Assembly (NCBI RefSeq): GCF_020360975.1
Contig: NW_025408682.1
Span: forward strand, 1,098,501-1,162,500
DNA: 64,000 bases
DNA from: Hirsutella rhossiliensis
Lineage: Eukaryota; Ascomycota; Sordariomycetes; Hypocreales; Ophiocordycipitaceae
Direction of reading: 5' to 3'
Shown: positions 1 through 11,434 of the stretch, piece after piece
Position numbering within the stretch: the stretch's first letter is position 1
Layout: each line of letters begins with the position of its first letter
Notes under the pieces: generated by a model
What the model saw: only the letters and a program-made list of their open reading frames with translations
Told to the model about the DNA's origin: nothing
Databases searched by the model: none
Position numbers and translations under genes: made by a program

Positions 1-1329
1 TGGGTGATAGTCTGGTAGGCTGCCTCGGCGTCTGCCTGGGTGTTGAACTCGATAAAGACGGCGCCAATCTTGTCAAACTGACCCTGAGACCACTCGTTCT
101 GGGCCTTTTCTATTTCGGGTACGAGCCTTTGAAGCTCAGCACGACCCCATTCGATGGTGTCGACCTTTTTGCCTACGAGTCCGAGAGGGCCGAGGCGGTG
201 CGAAGGTCGCTTCTTGGCGGGCACGAATCGCGAGACAACGTTGCCCGTCTCGGCGTCGTGGTCGTGTCTGCCGGTGGTATTATCACACTTGCCGGAAGAG
301 GCCTTTGAGTGAGCCTTATGGACCATCTTGATGAGCTTGACCTCTGCTCTCTCAAGCTTTATTGCCACCTTATCACGCTCCTCGACCATTTTATCGAGCT
401 TATCCGTCTTACCCGTAAACCAGATATAACGAAACGACTCGTTGAATATATGACGGAGCTTAGATTCATTGAGGAAGTCGGCAGGAACAGACGTAAAGAG
501 GACGGTGCGAGACGAGATGCGGCGGGCGTAGTGTGGAGTGAGTAGGTAGACCTGGCGTAAGTTGATATAGAAGATGCACTCGCGCATAACCATATATATA
601 ACGAAACTATAGACGGCCCAGCCGACAAAGCAATGGGCGTAGAAGCGGTTCGGGGATTTCTCAATATCGACGTTACTATACGATAAGATTTCGAGCTGCT
701 GCGCTGTGCCCATGCCCGTGATATTAATAGGGAAGAGGATGGGCCAGCTGATGCAGATGCTGACCAAGCCGATGATCATGGCGACGCGAAGAAAGCGCAG
801 GAAGAGGTAGGCGTCGAGGCCCTGATGGGTGAGAGCGTATGCGTCGGGGAGCTTCGAAAATGTGCCGAGCCAGCTGAACCAGCCGGCACCCAGGTCGGGA
901 CTACGTTCACTACAACGACAGGTCAGCAACAAGTTCAACCTAGTTTCGCGTTCCGTCTCGGCTTCCTTTACATGGCCCATCTTCCTGTTGACAATGCCTG
1001 TGGGAGCCAGTATCGCGACCATGGAAGTACGGGAAGAGCATGGCGACCTACTTGTGCTGAAGTGAGCCCAGGTGCGTTCTCGGGGCATAGAATCTTCGCT
1101 TGGATTTTCTAAAGATAAGGAAGAAGATCAAGTATATAGATGATACAGCCAACACGATGACGAGGCTGCTGATCATTTCTAGACAAGGCAAATTAGCAGT
1201 GGGTTCATGAAAAGAGGTGCCAATAGGCAGTGGAAGCTGACCTCGGAGAGACTGAGGCTCTGTCTTCGGATCTTGGGTCGTGGTCGAGTTTCCCACGTTC
1301 GAGTTGATCTGACTGGAAAGGGCGCCCAT
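1..1329 (-). CDS. CSC1/OSCA-family calcium-permeable channel, 3' part outside window
   Basis: This is a membrane protein of the CSC1/OSCA (DUF221, RSN1-like) family, which are osmosensitive cation channels or lipid scramblases. About 375 N-terminal residues are visible. I place the start at 1329 (MGALSSQ), with introns at 1179-1241 and 910-1051; both have a branch-point-like motif (TGCTAAT, TTGCTGAC) and join in frame to give LGSLQHNERSPDLG. Membrane segments are seen near residues 33-52 (LVIVLAVSSIYLIFFLIF), after SLDAYLF-like HQGLDAYLFLRFLR, and at FVGWAVYSFVIYMVM. They are followed by the cytosolic RNA-binding-like region ending in GAVFIEFNTQADAEAAYQ, where the window stops. Codons here use more A/T than the core genes downstream. 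The family is clear; the transport activity is inferred. Confidence 0.85.
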
Positions 1330-3152
1330 TGTCGCGGTCGGTCGAAACGTCGACGGCGATGGGAGGATGGAGTTGAGAGCAAAATGAGCAGTGCGCACCA
1401 TCTGCTGGCCAGGGCAGGCGCAAAGATCCGGGTACCTCTGGGGCAAGACACATAGAAGAGATGGAAATTCAAGAGGATGGAATGAGCGGGTAGGAACGTG
1501 GTGAAACGAACAGGCGGCCTTTGGATATATCAAGGGCTAGCGGTAGGTGTTAGGGCGCCAGTCAATAGGAACTACGATGGGAAGTATGGGGCGGGCAGTT
1601 CAATGCTGGCCGCAAAGCTGGACGGTAAGTCTATCGTAATGGTGGGCGCTTCAGCCGCTAAGGGGCAGGGGAAAGGGCGCCTCTCCATGACGGCATAGAG
1701 CAGAGTGGCTGAGTGGGAGGGAGGGTCAAGGGCCTTGGGTTCTAGAGCCCGGGAGAAAGCCTGACTATAGAACGGCCCGAGGCAAACAGATGGGATAGTG
1801 GCTTTGTCCGTCTGTGGTGGCCCTAATAATAGTAGTGCATCACTCACTCGGACGTCTGCTGCATGTCTCTGAATCCCTGCGTGGTAGATGACCTCGCTGG
1901 ACATTCCTGCCGAATCATTGATCACAAGCTCATCCAGACGCGGCAGGACTGACTGGATTTGGGGCTGCTCGACCAATCAGTAGCCGCCGAGACCGACCTT
2001 GCCGGCTAGATTGCATCCCCTACTCGATCGCCCCGTTCAGCTGGGCGAGGACACTGAGGCAGTGCGAGATTTGGGTGGCTGATTTGCCGTGCTGCTTTTT
2101 GCTGCGTGCCGTGCTAAGTGTCCTTGCAGACTTCCAAATTTGTATCCGTACCGTGACTTGAGTTACAGATATCATTGGCTAATGTCATGGCAATGAGCCT
2201 CAGCCTTGACTGGCAAGCTTTCCTCTTCTTCCTCTTCCAAAACCGGAGCGTGTTGTCTCAGCATCTTTGCCAGGAGATGCCATTGGCGTAATAGACGATG
2301 TTCAAGCTCATAATGCATATTGAACTTCAACTCACGCATGCTTAGCGCGAGGTCTGCGCGAGCCGAGCAACAACGGCATTGTCCATGAACTGTACTTGAA
2401 TACAAAACAACACTCATCAATACTTCCTCTACCTGTCGGCATCTGCACGCCTATACGTTACATATATGGTAGACATCGATTTACACAGGCTTGATGTGGC
2501 CTGACGCCATGGCCAAGGGCACGTCCACAAAGGTGGTTGAAGAGTGCTACGCTAGGTAAGCTTGCTCGCTATTAGATCGTCGAGGATGAGGCCACGGGGA
2601 GGGCCCGCCAAGCGACAGCGCGCTGAGGAGACGGTCGCAGAGTGCGAGGCCGGGTTCGAGGCCGCGAACATGGAGCGCCTTCTGCGAGGTGGCGAAGAAA
2701 TATGCTTCTTTTATACGTTAACGCTCTCCGATTTCTCACGGCTTCTTCTCCACAAGTCTTGGGTAGTTGTCTTTCATCCAACACAGCCCCTTGGCTGAGA
2801 CCTAGTGAGAGGGCGTAGATACCTCTTGCATCATAAAGCCAAGGCCTATCTGGTTGAGCCTAACCCGTGGGAATATCCCACTCGAGCTTGTCCTTCAACA
2901 TGGTCGTCTCTTCGTCGTGCCTGTGACTCCTTTATCTAGTCTCCAAAGTCTTCTTATGAGGAGCACAAGCCCGACCAAACAGAGGGTGAAGAACAATAGG
3001 GCAATACTTTAATCGTTGATCTCTAAAGAACTCCTCCAGCAGGCTGTAGTTATCCCCTCATCGTTATATAACTCCTGCTACGTGTCGCGGTCCCCACTTT
3101 GGTTTCGGATGGTGCAATTCAAGTCTGGTGCGGTCCGAGATGTCGTCATTCT
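1330..3152. other. Gene-free spacer
   Basis: Only short open frames occur here, none with a recognisable domain or codon bias. The first few hundred bases upstream of 1329 must hold the promoter of the CSC1-like gene. The last ~300 bases could include remains of the 3' end or LTR of the adjoining copia fragment, but no LTR pair can be recognised. Confidence 0.5.
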
Positions 3153-3949
3153 TTAGCATCCCTTAAAAACACTACGCCGTTGCCTGGGAAGGGATTTGGT
3201 CAAGCGATCTGCACGCATTTGAGCCGCTGGAACCCATCGGACTTCCATCCTCTTTTCCTGGCACTCCTGGCGTAACCAATGCTGATGAATATCAATATGC
3301 CGTAGACTTGTTGACAGTTTCGTTGATGTCTCGCTGAGAAGCCAAACCGTCTCTGCGCTATCACACTCGATGAGCAACGGATCTTGAATCTGTCGGTCCA
3401 GCGCCCTAAGCAGTCGGCATGCAAAGATAACTTCTTTGGCAGCTTCTGATGGAGCTAAGAGCTCGGCTTCTGTGCTCGAAGCTGCGACGGTAGCTTGCTT
3501 TGAAGCTCCCCAGGTAATAGGTCCGCCGAATAAGAGCATGCAGTAGGCCTGTGAACTCTTTCTGTCGAAGGCGTTATCCGCAAATGCGACATCGCTTGTG
3601 TATAGTAATGCTTCTGCGGTCCTTGCCCTACCTAGTCTAACTCTGTACGACCGGTTTTTATCGAGGTACAAGATAACCCTATTAGCTGCTTGATGATGCG
3701 TTTGATCCGGACTCTGATTGTGCCGGGCCAGCCTAGAAGTTGCAACGGCCACATCCAATCGCGTAGAAACAGCCGCAAATAGAATAGAGCCAATATTCTG
3801 CTGATATAGCTTTCTAGATCACCTGTCTGCTTGGACAAAGCTGGAAAGGGATCATGTTCTGGCATGCGCGTCTCTGGAAGCTTGGAATCAGGTCTGATAT
3901 CGTGGAATTTATCAGACATCCCAGCAAGCAGTACTAATTGATAAGGCAT
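3153..3949 (-). mobile_element. Ty1/copia retrotransposon fragment (end of reverse transcriptase plus RNase H)
   Basis: Two overlapping minus-strand frames carry the C-terminal end of a copia Pol. Frame 3632-3949 starts in the late reverse transcriptase and ends at GDLESY; the reading continues in frame 3153-3758, whose codons before its first Met read QQNIGSILFAAVSTRLDVAVATSR, shortened here to the diagnostic pieces IGSILFAAV and TSRLARHN. Next come the RNase H signatures RKSSQAY, ITWGASKQATV, SSTEAELLA, IECDSAETVWLL and LRHIDIHQHWLRQE. A one-base shift near 3810 breaks the frame. The gag, protease, integrase and most of the reverse transcriptase are absent, and no LTRs are seen, so this is a dead 5'-truncated relic. 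The break at ~3945 lies at a 13-bp inverted repeat. Confidence 0.88.
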
Positions 3950-4016
3950 TTACTGATGACCGGTTGATTGAAGCCTATATTACTGATGCTGCTTGACTGC
4001 GTTATCAGTAAATGCC
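3945..4016. repeat. 13-bp inverted repeat at the copia truncation point
   Basis: GGCATTTACTGAT at 3945-3957 is repeated in inverted orientation at 4004-4016, with a 46-base loop between. It coincides with the point where copia homology stops. It could be the scar of another insertion or a small hairpin; the sequence does not decide. Confidence 0.5.
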
Positions 4017-4707
4017 AAGACATAACGTAGTTGTACTTTCCGCCTGTATAGATGACTCTTCCTACTCATTCCTGGCCAAAGTAACTATGGTGATTGCCAT
4101 GCGTGCCCAACCACTTTACTTTAGACGTCGCGTTACTGACGCCGTGTGGCTGATTAATTGCTATTACTATTACCCATTGCAAAGTACACGCATTTCGCGG
4201 AGAAGGTCATTCTTGTTCCAACTTCCAGGGCACTCCGTCATCTTGATAAGCTTTGCGCCTAGACGTTCATGTCAAATGTAATAAATGGTACGCCGAGCAC
4301 CATGGAAGACACGTTCAGCCTTGTCCGACATGGGCGCAATCGGAAGTACATTCATGGCCATTTTATGCAGCCGCGGGTATTTCATTCGTTGCTGCCCTTT
4401 GGTCCACCACGCAAGAGGGCTGACCGCACGATATTGCGTGGGTAACTGTTGATGAACTTCTCCAACCCAATCCTCACCTTCGTCAGTCTCTGTGATGCAT
4501 TGTTGATCAGGTCAACTCAACGCAACTGAGGCGCTTATTAAATTGTGCAGTTGCATCTTTAACGCTAGAATGAGGATAACTTAACATGATGGCTTTAATA
4601 AGTTTAAATATAATAGACTCACTATTTAACTATTTCCATTCATATCCACTACTCTACTTTTCAGCAAGATTATTTGATTTCAAAACAACTACAGCTTATA
4701 TTTCAAT
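4017..4707. other. Gene-free AT-rich spacer
   Basis: No coding signal is seen. From about 4540 the sequence becomes AT-rich (runs such as aagtttaaatataatag), and it ends in the presumptive promoter and leader of the WSC-like gene at 4708. Confidence 0.5.
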
Positions 4708-5011
4708 ATGAAAACTGAGGCATTCACTATTGCATTTGCTTTGACGGCCGGTAGCCTTGCTACGACTGCTAACGACTTTGTACCCCAAGCCGGAAAATGG
4801 AAATTCGGCCTGCTACACGGATGATAAGGGTGACAACGGCCGGGTTTTCCCTCAACGATTCCCCTCTGACAAAAGTCTAACCCCGAAGAAATGCGTGGAA
4901 CAATGCCAGCAGCTTGGCTATACGACCGCCGGCTTGGAAGATAGCAGTGGGTGTTTCCGCGGCCACCCTCTCGCGAACTCGAAGAGCATCAACGCGCGGG
5001 CTCGCTGCTAG
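4708..5011 (+). pseudogene. Frameshifted small secreted WSC-like protein
   Basis: The ATG at 4708 opens a good signal peptide (MKTEAFTIAFALTAGSLA) but that frame stops after 38 codons. A second frame takes over within the same stretch and encodes GNSACYTDDKG, CVEQCQQLGYTTAGLE and SGCFRG, ending with a Cys at 5008 and a stop at 5009-5011. The spacing of Cys, the GYxxAGLE segment and the length resemble a single WSC carbohydrate-binding domain, as found in secreted or wall-bound fungal proteins. A one-base indel near 4770-4790 would unite signal peptide and domain. I found no intron with a canonical acceptor that restores the frame, so I call it broken; a sequencing indel is the main alternative. 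Confidence 0.6.
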
Positions 5012-8000
5012 TCCGCGGTACATTTTCCATGCCGGCCAGAAGTACTTAGATGACTAGGGAGAGGGAGCCTGGACCCCAATGAGATTTTGCGACAGTGTCC
5101 CACAAACGCGTTGCTAAGAAAGCAAAGTACAGCTACACTCAACGCCGCAGACTACCGAAAACCAGAGAAACGGCTACAGCAGGATCGCGAATGCTTTTTA
5201 CGCTCCTTATCTCCCCTAGTCATTGGTATCTAATCAGATTGATCAAAGGTGTCTCAGGGTGGGGAAAGTGATCTGTCGCCTGGGGCTTATTAGGTGTGGT
5301 AGACGATGACGAAATTGTTTTCATCTTTCTGTCTATTGTGATTGCTATCGTAGTAGAAAGTCACGGGAACGAAGACCTGTGTAGATGCTGTAGAGAAGAC
5401 TGACCGCCCTACCAAGTTCGTACAAATTAGTTTATAATTATATAGTATACGGCAAAACTATGGGATGATCGAGGGGACGTAGTTGGACAAGATTCTTGAT
5501 ATATGATTTTAGGATGTAACGACCTCAAGGAGGCTAATGGGGATGGCGATTCGGGTTGGGCATGTAGTTAGGGTAGCTTGAGACTGAAATAATGACGTGA
5601 AACTTCAAGCATAGGCGGTCAAACTACCAAAGCTGTTGGTCATTTGCCACGCCTCTACTTTTGTTGATGCTATATCATTAGTGCCTCCCGCCGATACTCT
5701 CGTCGGCTCATAATCAGGCGTTCTGCACCCATCATGGTAGATTTGGAGAGAGATACCTGAATGGTTCAACAATCCAACTTCTTCCACTTTCAAGAGACTA
5801 TCCATGTCGTGGACTTTAGTTATGAGGACTGTCGAGGGACCCTCGTTGTGACGGCCCCCTTATACCGTACGCCCGTCGGCCCCGGCGCCAGAGCGGAGCC
5901 CGGCGAGAGCCGCTAGTCGCAGGGCTCTAGTAGCTCTAGCCACGCAGACTTTCCTCCGAGTAGGCGTAGACAGCGGTTTCAGGCCGGAAGAGCTACATGA
6001 ATCCTTTGCGTGATGGGCAATTCGCGCATCGTACAGACTGAGACCATAGGGCGGCTCTCCGGTGATAAAGAAGCGAGGAAAAGACACTGAGAAACAATCA
6101 GGCAACGTCTGCCGATCGGTCCTCTGTCACAGCATCGCCTTGTGCACGAGGTAGCATGAGTCATTGCACACGTTGGGCCGAGTACGGTCATAATATTATA
6201 GGCCGAGACGGCAGAAGGCAGCGGGGCTGTTGCCTTGGGTGGCACCACTGTATCCAAACTTTTGGCTAGATGGCTCGTCGATAGTGTAGTGCGGAGAACC
6301 CCAGACTACCTAGGTACGAAGAGTATTTGGTAGCTCACGTACGTATCCCCAAGGTAACTTTTGCAATGGACCAAGATGAAAGGCTCAGGCGACTCTTTAC
6401 GTGTGACGGCGCCAGGCAACCTCACAACGCAGGCAGAAGCAGGTTGCTGGCAGTTAGTTAGTGGCATATACGTCGACGACGACGTATCTAGAGTTGATTC
6501 GACAAGGCCGGGCAGTCGCGACAGCAGCTGGATGTATAAAAATTGGTACAGTAAACAGGGAAACCCACACTCGAAACAGAGTTGGCACCGGCTGCACGCT
6601 AGCCGGGCGTTTACGGGCGGGCAGAGGAAAACATGCGTCTGCCTTCGGGCTACAAGACATGATTGGAGACGAGTCTGGACGGAGAAATTGTATGTCCTGG
6701 GGAGGCGGCTTGTTTCCCGAGGAGAAGTGCGTGTAAACGCGACGTGATCGACGAGGATGGAGGATAAACGATTTCCGATGCTATACCATCGGGGGGAGCA
6801 AGCATGAGGAATGTGTACCGCGGGCCCTTAAAGTTTTGGAACACGGACCGAATAGATGGCATGAACCATTTCGCTGCTAGACCCTCGATTGTCCCCGCAC
6901 TCGGACGAGGTGTCAAACGGGCCTGAAGGACACGAGGGACCGGACATGGAACATGGAGGGACCGAGGCGCGGGAATATTGCTGCTATTTCTGGCGGAACG
7001 CGCGGTTCAGAGTCCCGGCGAAAACCTGGCGGCGCATTCCGCCTCAAGTATTGCAAGTGAATCATCTGACCGAGGACGAAAACAGGCGCACAGATACTAT
7101 CTCTCGGTTCTTTGTTGTTTGCTTGGAGTCCATCGAGGAACGGACAAGATACTTGTTCCTGCTGGTCTCGGTTTGCGCGCGGGAAGTAGCGCCAGGTACC
7201 ACGCCAAGAGGCTGACGGGCGCAAGCGCATCAATGTCTCGTCCCTGCGTGTAGGAGGGACATGAAAGCCATGTACAGAAGAGACTTGCATTCCCGTCATG
7301 CAAACTTGAAGTGCAAGGCGACGTCGTGGCTGCATTGAGGCGCTGGTCCAGGTACCTCCCAGTAGGTCAGGTAGGTAGGTACCTGGGTACTTGACATGAG
7401 CCGCTTATCTAAGAGTATACGACGGCTACGAAGCACCTACCAGGTACCTAGTACTGTTCAGCACACTCATGCTCTGGGTGAAACACCACTTGTGTGTACC
7501 TACAGTACCTCTGCCTCGAGGCAAAAGAAGGCGTGCGCGTCCCACCCAAAGTTGATTGGCTCACGATAGGCGTCATCGCTTCTCCACCCACACCCCCTTG
7601 CAGCTAAGGAGGCGATGCCAGAAGCAATCTCATGCTACGCCACAAGCCTGTAGTGCGCTGTACCTGATGCGTACAGCTGCACAGCACGTGTACTGGGCGG
7701 GTACCTTGCCTACCGTATCTACAAGTACAGTGCACGGGTATCCCTGCGTACCCTCCCTGCTAGGCCTCCATCCTCTGGCGCCCATCACACACAGCAGCGC
7801 GATCTCGGACTCCCTCCCCCTCTCTCTCCATCCGCCTCCCTTTCGCCCCTTCCGTTGCGTGCAACTCGAATACCTCCACCAAACATCGCCCGTTATCCTC
7901 CCGAATTTTTCCCCCTTCCTCCTTTTCCACTCCATTTTCTCACTCGCAGTTCTCATTCTCGCGCATCCTGTTCGCTGCGCGTGCTCGCTCTCTGTCGCCC

Positions 8001-8201
8001 GACAAGACAAATGATTCGAGGCTTTCGCTAGCACTCGATCCATCATCACCCTTTCCCCCTCTCTCTTGGCTGGCCCCTTGTCGCCAGCAGCTCCCCAGGA
8101 GCCACATCATCACGCTCCCGACCCCAGCCTGCCAGTTTACGTCAGCACTCGGGCCTCGACCCACTCATCACAACCTCACCCCTCGGCATCCAACACGCCT
8201 C
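5012..8201. other. Gene-poor 3.2-kb region
   Basis: Open frames in this stretch are short, overlap on both strands and show no domain or splice-consistent join. Around 7350-7510 there are repeated GGTAGGTA/TACCTxxGTAC motifs. From about 7780 to 8190 the plus strand becomes strongly C/T-rich, typical of a filamentous-fungal promoter, and this should be the promoter and leader of the Ahc1-like gene. Confidence 0.5.
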
Positions 8202-10094
8202 ATGTTTGCATTTCTCAGGTCCGACTCCCGGGGAAGCGAGCAATCGTCCTTGACAGCACACACCGTCACCCTCCCTGACGCGGCGCCCCCAGCGTCCATC
8301 GACAACTCACCCGCCACCCCGCGCATCGCCTTGGCTTCCAAGAGATGCCGCGACTGCCCGGACGGCCCGGACGGGCTTCTGGACGCCTTCGCCCCCATCA
8401 AGCGGGCGAGGCTTGAGCCACAAACTTCGTGTCAAGTCCCCCCACCGGCTGCCGACTTCGATGCATTCTCCACTCACCTGGACGACGCCCGAGACATCAT
8501 CCGCCATCAGTTCGGCCTCGAGGTACTGCTCAAGCACAGCGAACTGAGGCTGATCAATCAGGAGCTGGCCAAGTGTCAGGTCGCCCTCGAGCAGCTGCGG
8601 CGCTGCCACCTGATCCCATATCCCTCGACCTGCCCAACCCCTCATCAGATGCTCGACATCAGCTCCGGCAAAGGCCCTGCACTGGCGAATCCGTCGGGCG
8701 AGCCTATTCCGCGTTGGGCACCGCCGTTTGGCGTCGTCGAGGGCCCTTACGCTCGTCATTATGCCAAGTGGCTCATTCCGGACCCTTCCTTCGACCGAGC
8801 ACAGCCCCAAGAAAACTTCTTGCCCTCACACTCTCGCGCGCGTGGCTCCGTCAGCGAAGGCCGAACGACACGAAACAGCTTTGCAGAGCCGTCCCCAGCT
8901 TCGAAGGGCCGCAGGAGCACTGCTGGTCAAAAGCTGCAGGCCCTGTCGAGTGGCTACCCGCAAGCAAAGGATAAGGCTGGCCCGTGTATCCTCAAGCGAG
9001 CTGACGGTAAAACCGTCAAGCTCGTCTGCCTCGATTGTAATCGTGAAAACTTCTCAAGCACCCAGGGCTTTATCAACCACTGCCGGATAGCCCACAGGCG
9101 CGATTTCAAGAGCCACGAAGAGGCCGCAGTGCAGAGCGGACATGCCATTGACGTCGCCGACGCTGGCCCTGCCGTCGCAGATGAGAAACCGCCGGCTCAC
9201 TCGGCTAGCTCGGCCAGCTCTGCCCTGGTCCACCCGCTTGCCCGCCACGACATGACGGAACAGCAAGCATACGCTGCTCTTAGCTCTCGAATCAGCGCGT
9301 CTCTAAAGCTATATCACGCGGGTAAGCTGCCTGGCGTCGATCGCATACCTTCAGCTCGTGATGCCCAGGGACCCTTGGGCACAGGTCGCTTGTCGGCCGG
9401 TGGGATCGATGACGCACCAGAGACTCCCCATTTGTCTCGCTTGATGCAAGCTCGAAACTTCACCGGCAGTCTCCGCGAATTGGTTGTCGATGCCAAGACG
9501 AAGGTGTCGCTGGAAGCAATGACGCCAGACGACGAGTCGGACGACGCCGAGTCTCCCACGTGCGCCCTGGGCGTTGCCAGAGGAGCCCCCCAGGCTCGAA
9601 TGCCTGTTGTCATGCGCGTACCGGCAAGGAGCGGCAAGTCTCCGGCGCCGACGGTCATACCCGGCGGCCGTCCAGCGAGCAGCAAAGGACGTCTTCGAGA
9701 TATGCCCCTGGTTTCTCCAGCTGGTGGCGTCGTGATGTCCAAGCATGCGCCCAACGCTGTGTCGTCTGATGAGGAAATGGACATGGACGAGGCCAACCTC
9801 AGCCCAAACACCTTGATCAGCAACAACGCGCCTTCCCTTGTTAGTGACGACGGAGAGTATGACGACTCGGACGAAGGCTCGTCCGTCTCTGGCGCGAGCG
9901 ACCACTTAGACGGCACGCCCATGTCCGACGTGGCCGAAATCACCCTAGACGATGACCATGAGCCACGAGCGCTGCGCCGTGGATCCAGCGGTGTTCCCGG
10001 CCCCGTGAAACTGCGAAGAGATGACGCCAAGCATGTCACCCTTGTGAGCCCCGTGAAGAACAATACCAAGCAAAGAAGACCTCGTCGGGTCTAA
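8202..10094 (+). CDS. AHC1: Ahc1-like ADA histone acetyltransferase complex component, C2H2 zinc finger
   Basis: A 630-residue single-exon protein. In budding yeast Ahc1 is a structural subunit of the Gcn5-Ada2-Ada3 (ADA) histone acetyltransferase complex. Two conserved segments are visible: an N-terminal helix containing LRLINQELAKCQVALEQLRRC followed by HLIPYP (quoted across a family hallmark, near residues 118-142), and a zinc finger in which C276-x2-C279-x13-H293-x4-H298 ligate zinc inside LVCLDCNRENFSSTQGF. The rest is low complexity with acidic patches (DDGEYDDSDEGSS) and a basic C-terminus (KQRRPRRV). The protein is presumably nuclear and chromatin-associated. The start at 8202 is the first ATG of the open frame and follows a pyrimidine-rich leader. 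Family call is firm; the complex membership is inferred from yeast. Confidence 0.85.
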   Translation: MFAFLRSDSRGSEQSSLTAHTVTLPDAAPPASIDNSPATPRIALASKRCRDCPDGPDGLLDAFAPIKRARLEPQTSCQVPPPAADFDAFSTHLDDARDIIRHQFGLEVLLKHSELRLINQELAKCQVALEQLRRCHLIPYPSTCPTPHQMLDISSGKGPALANPSGEPIPRWAPPFGVVEGPYARHYAKWLIPDPSFDRAQPQENFLPSHSRARGSVSEGRTTRNSFAEPSPASKGRRSTAGQKLQALSSGYPQAKDKAGPCILKRADGKTVKLVCLDCNRENFSSTQGFINHCRIAHRRDFKSHEEAAVQSGHAIDVADAGPAVADEKPPAHSASSASSALVHPLARHDMTEQQAYAALSSRISASLKLYHAGKLPGVDRIPSARDAQGPLGTGRLSAGGIDDAPETPHLSRLMQARNFTGSLRELVVDAKTKVSLEAMTPDDESDDAESPTCALGVARGAPQARMPVVMRVPARSGKSPAPTVIPGGRPASSKGRLRDMPLVSPAGGVVMSKHAPNAVSSDEEMDMDEANLSPNTLISNNAPSLVSDDGEYDDSDEGSSVSGASDHLDGTPMSDVAEITLDDDHEPRALRRGSSGVPGPVKLRRDDAKHVTLVSPVKNNTKQRRPRRV

Positions 10095-10805
10095 AAGTGC
10101 CGCGAGAAAGCTTGTTTTTTGGTGGTTTCTACTTCTCTGCACATATTCGCCTCAGCGACCACTGTCGCAGTCGATAGAATGGCGGGCTGGTTGGATTCAC
10201 TGTTACTACTTGTTTGAGCACATGATGTGGAGCATTCCATACTCGAGTCCAGTCCTCGCGCTTAACCCCATTTTGTTTCTCCAAGAAAGCGAAGAAGAAG
10301 AAAGACTGGGCGCAGCAATGGCGCTGCGTGACAGACGGGTCGACCGGAGTTTTATGTCAGGAAATGGCAGAGACGATAGGCATCCAGGACTCTGGGAGGA
10401 CTCTGGGAGGCGGGGCTTGCAAGATCTTGTCCCATTGGCGGGGAGGAGTAGAGACGACGCTGGGCTCGGAGGCTGCAATGGGTGGCAGTTCCCGGCCTGG
10501 TGGTGCGTCGGTTTTGGGACCATGCTGAGCAATTCAGAAAGGCTAGGTGGTGTACTTGGTACATAGAAAAAGAGATATAAAATGTCGACCTAAATACAAG
10601 CGCTTGACCCGTTTACCGTTGCAAGACGAGCCCGTCTCTGAAGAAAATGTTCCGGACTGTGAAGGAGTACCTACACAGCACCCAGCATCCAGGGATTGAC
10701 GGCACATGCTAGGCCTTGCAGCATTTGACATGAAGTGATTAAATATTAAGTAGCTACCCATGCAAAGACTCCCAAACACGCCGTCCATGTCCGAGTCTGT
10801 TGAAA
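10095..10805. other. Spacer between AHC1 and the GPI-protein gene
   Basis: Convergent 3' regions of a plus-strand gene and a minus-strand gene. The open frames here are short antisense shadows without recognisable domains. It contains an 11-bp direct duplication (gactctgggag at about 10388-10410). Nothing else is seen. Confidence 0.5.
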
Positions 10806-11434
10806 TTACAGGAGGGCAGCAACAAGGCCGGCAGCGGCCATGAGCAGACCACCGGCGTTGGCGGACCGGGCCTCGGCGGCGCCGGTGCTAGCGGACCGGG
10901 AGGCCGAGGTGGCGGAGGCCGAGGCGGCCTCGGTCAGGGTGGCCGAGTCGGTGGTGGTGACAGCACTGCTGGTGGACCGGGAGGCGCGCGAGGCCGCCGT
11001 CTTTGAGGCGAGGGCCCTACTGCCATAGATGGAGGCGTTTTGGCAGAAATTTGTGACTTGGCTATGGGCGTCGGGGGCACGGATGTCGTCGGGGCAATTG
11101 TTGTAGCAGCTGGTAATGCCTTGTTAGTCTTTGCTTCTGTCTTTATGCGATGGATATTGAGGCTTGAGTAGATATGGAGGGGAGAAACCCACGTGGCCAC
11201 AGCTTCATAGGCAGCGCATAAACAATCGTAGTCGGTAGTTTTACATTCTTGGACCTGCCGGAGAAGGGAACATCATGTTAGCCAAGAAACCGGTGGGGGA
11301 GAGTGAACAGGAGTTGATGCCTTTGCCGTCTCGCTCCTCAGGCAGCTGGTGACGATATAGTCGGCCTTGCACGCTTGGTCCTTGGCCGAGACGCCGGCAG
11401 CAACGAGGAGGGTTAAGGGGACGAGGAATTTCAT
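10806..11434 (-). CDS. GPI-anchored serine-rich cysteine-containing surface protein
   Basis: Three exons (11434-11321, 11254-11193, 11109-10806) encode 159 residues. The N-terminus is a signal peptide (MKFLVPLTLLVAAGVSA). The mature part has an eight-cysteine-like pattern: ACKADYIVTSCL, QECKTTDYDCLC, then ATCYNNCPDD and TNFCQNAS. It is followed by a Ser/Ala/Thr-rich tail and a hydrophobic C-terminus (GGLLMAAAGLVAALL) typical of GPI attachment. The pattern matches the common fungal GPI-anchored Ser/Thr-rich small proteins of plasma membrane or wall; it is not a canonical CFEM. The first intron (11255-11320) begins GCATCA and ends CGGCAG, a GC-AG intron; the second (11110-11192) is GT-AG. Function unknown. 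Confidence 0.78.

Noticed and set aside
2562..2798. Short overlapping frames on both strands near 2.6 kb
   Set aside because: Neither strand shows a domain, and the frames are explained by local GC-richness.
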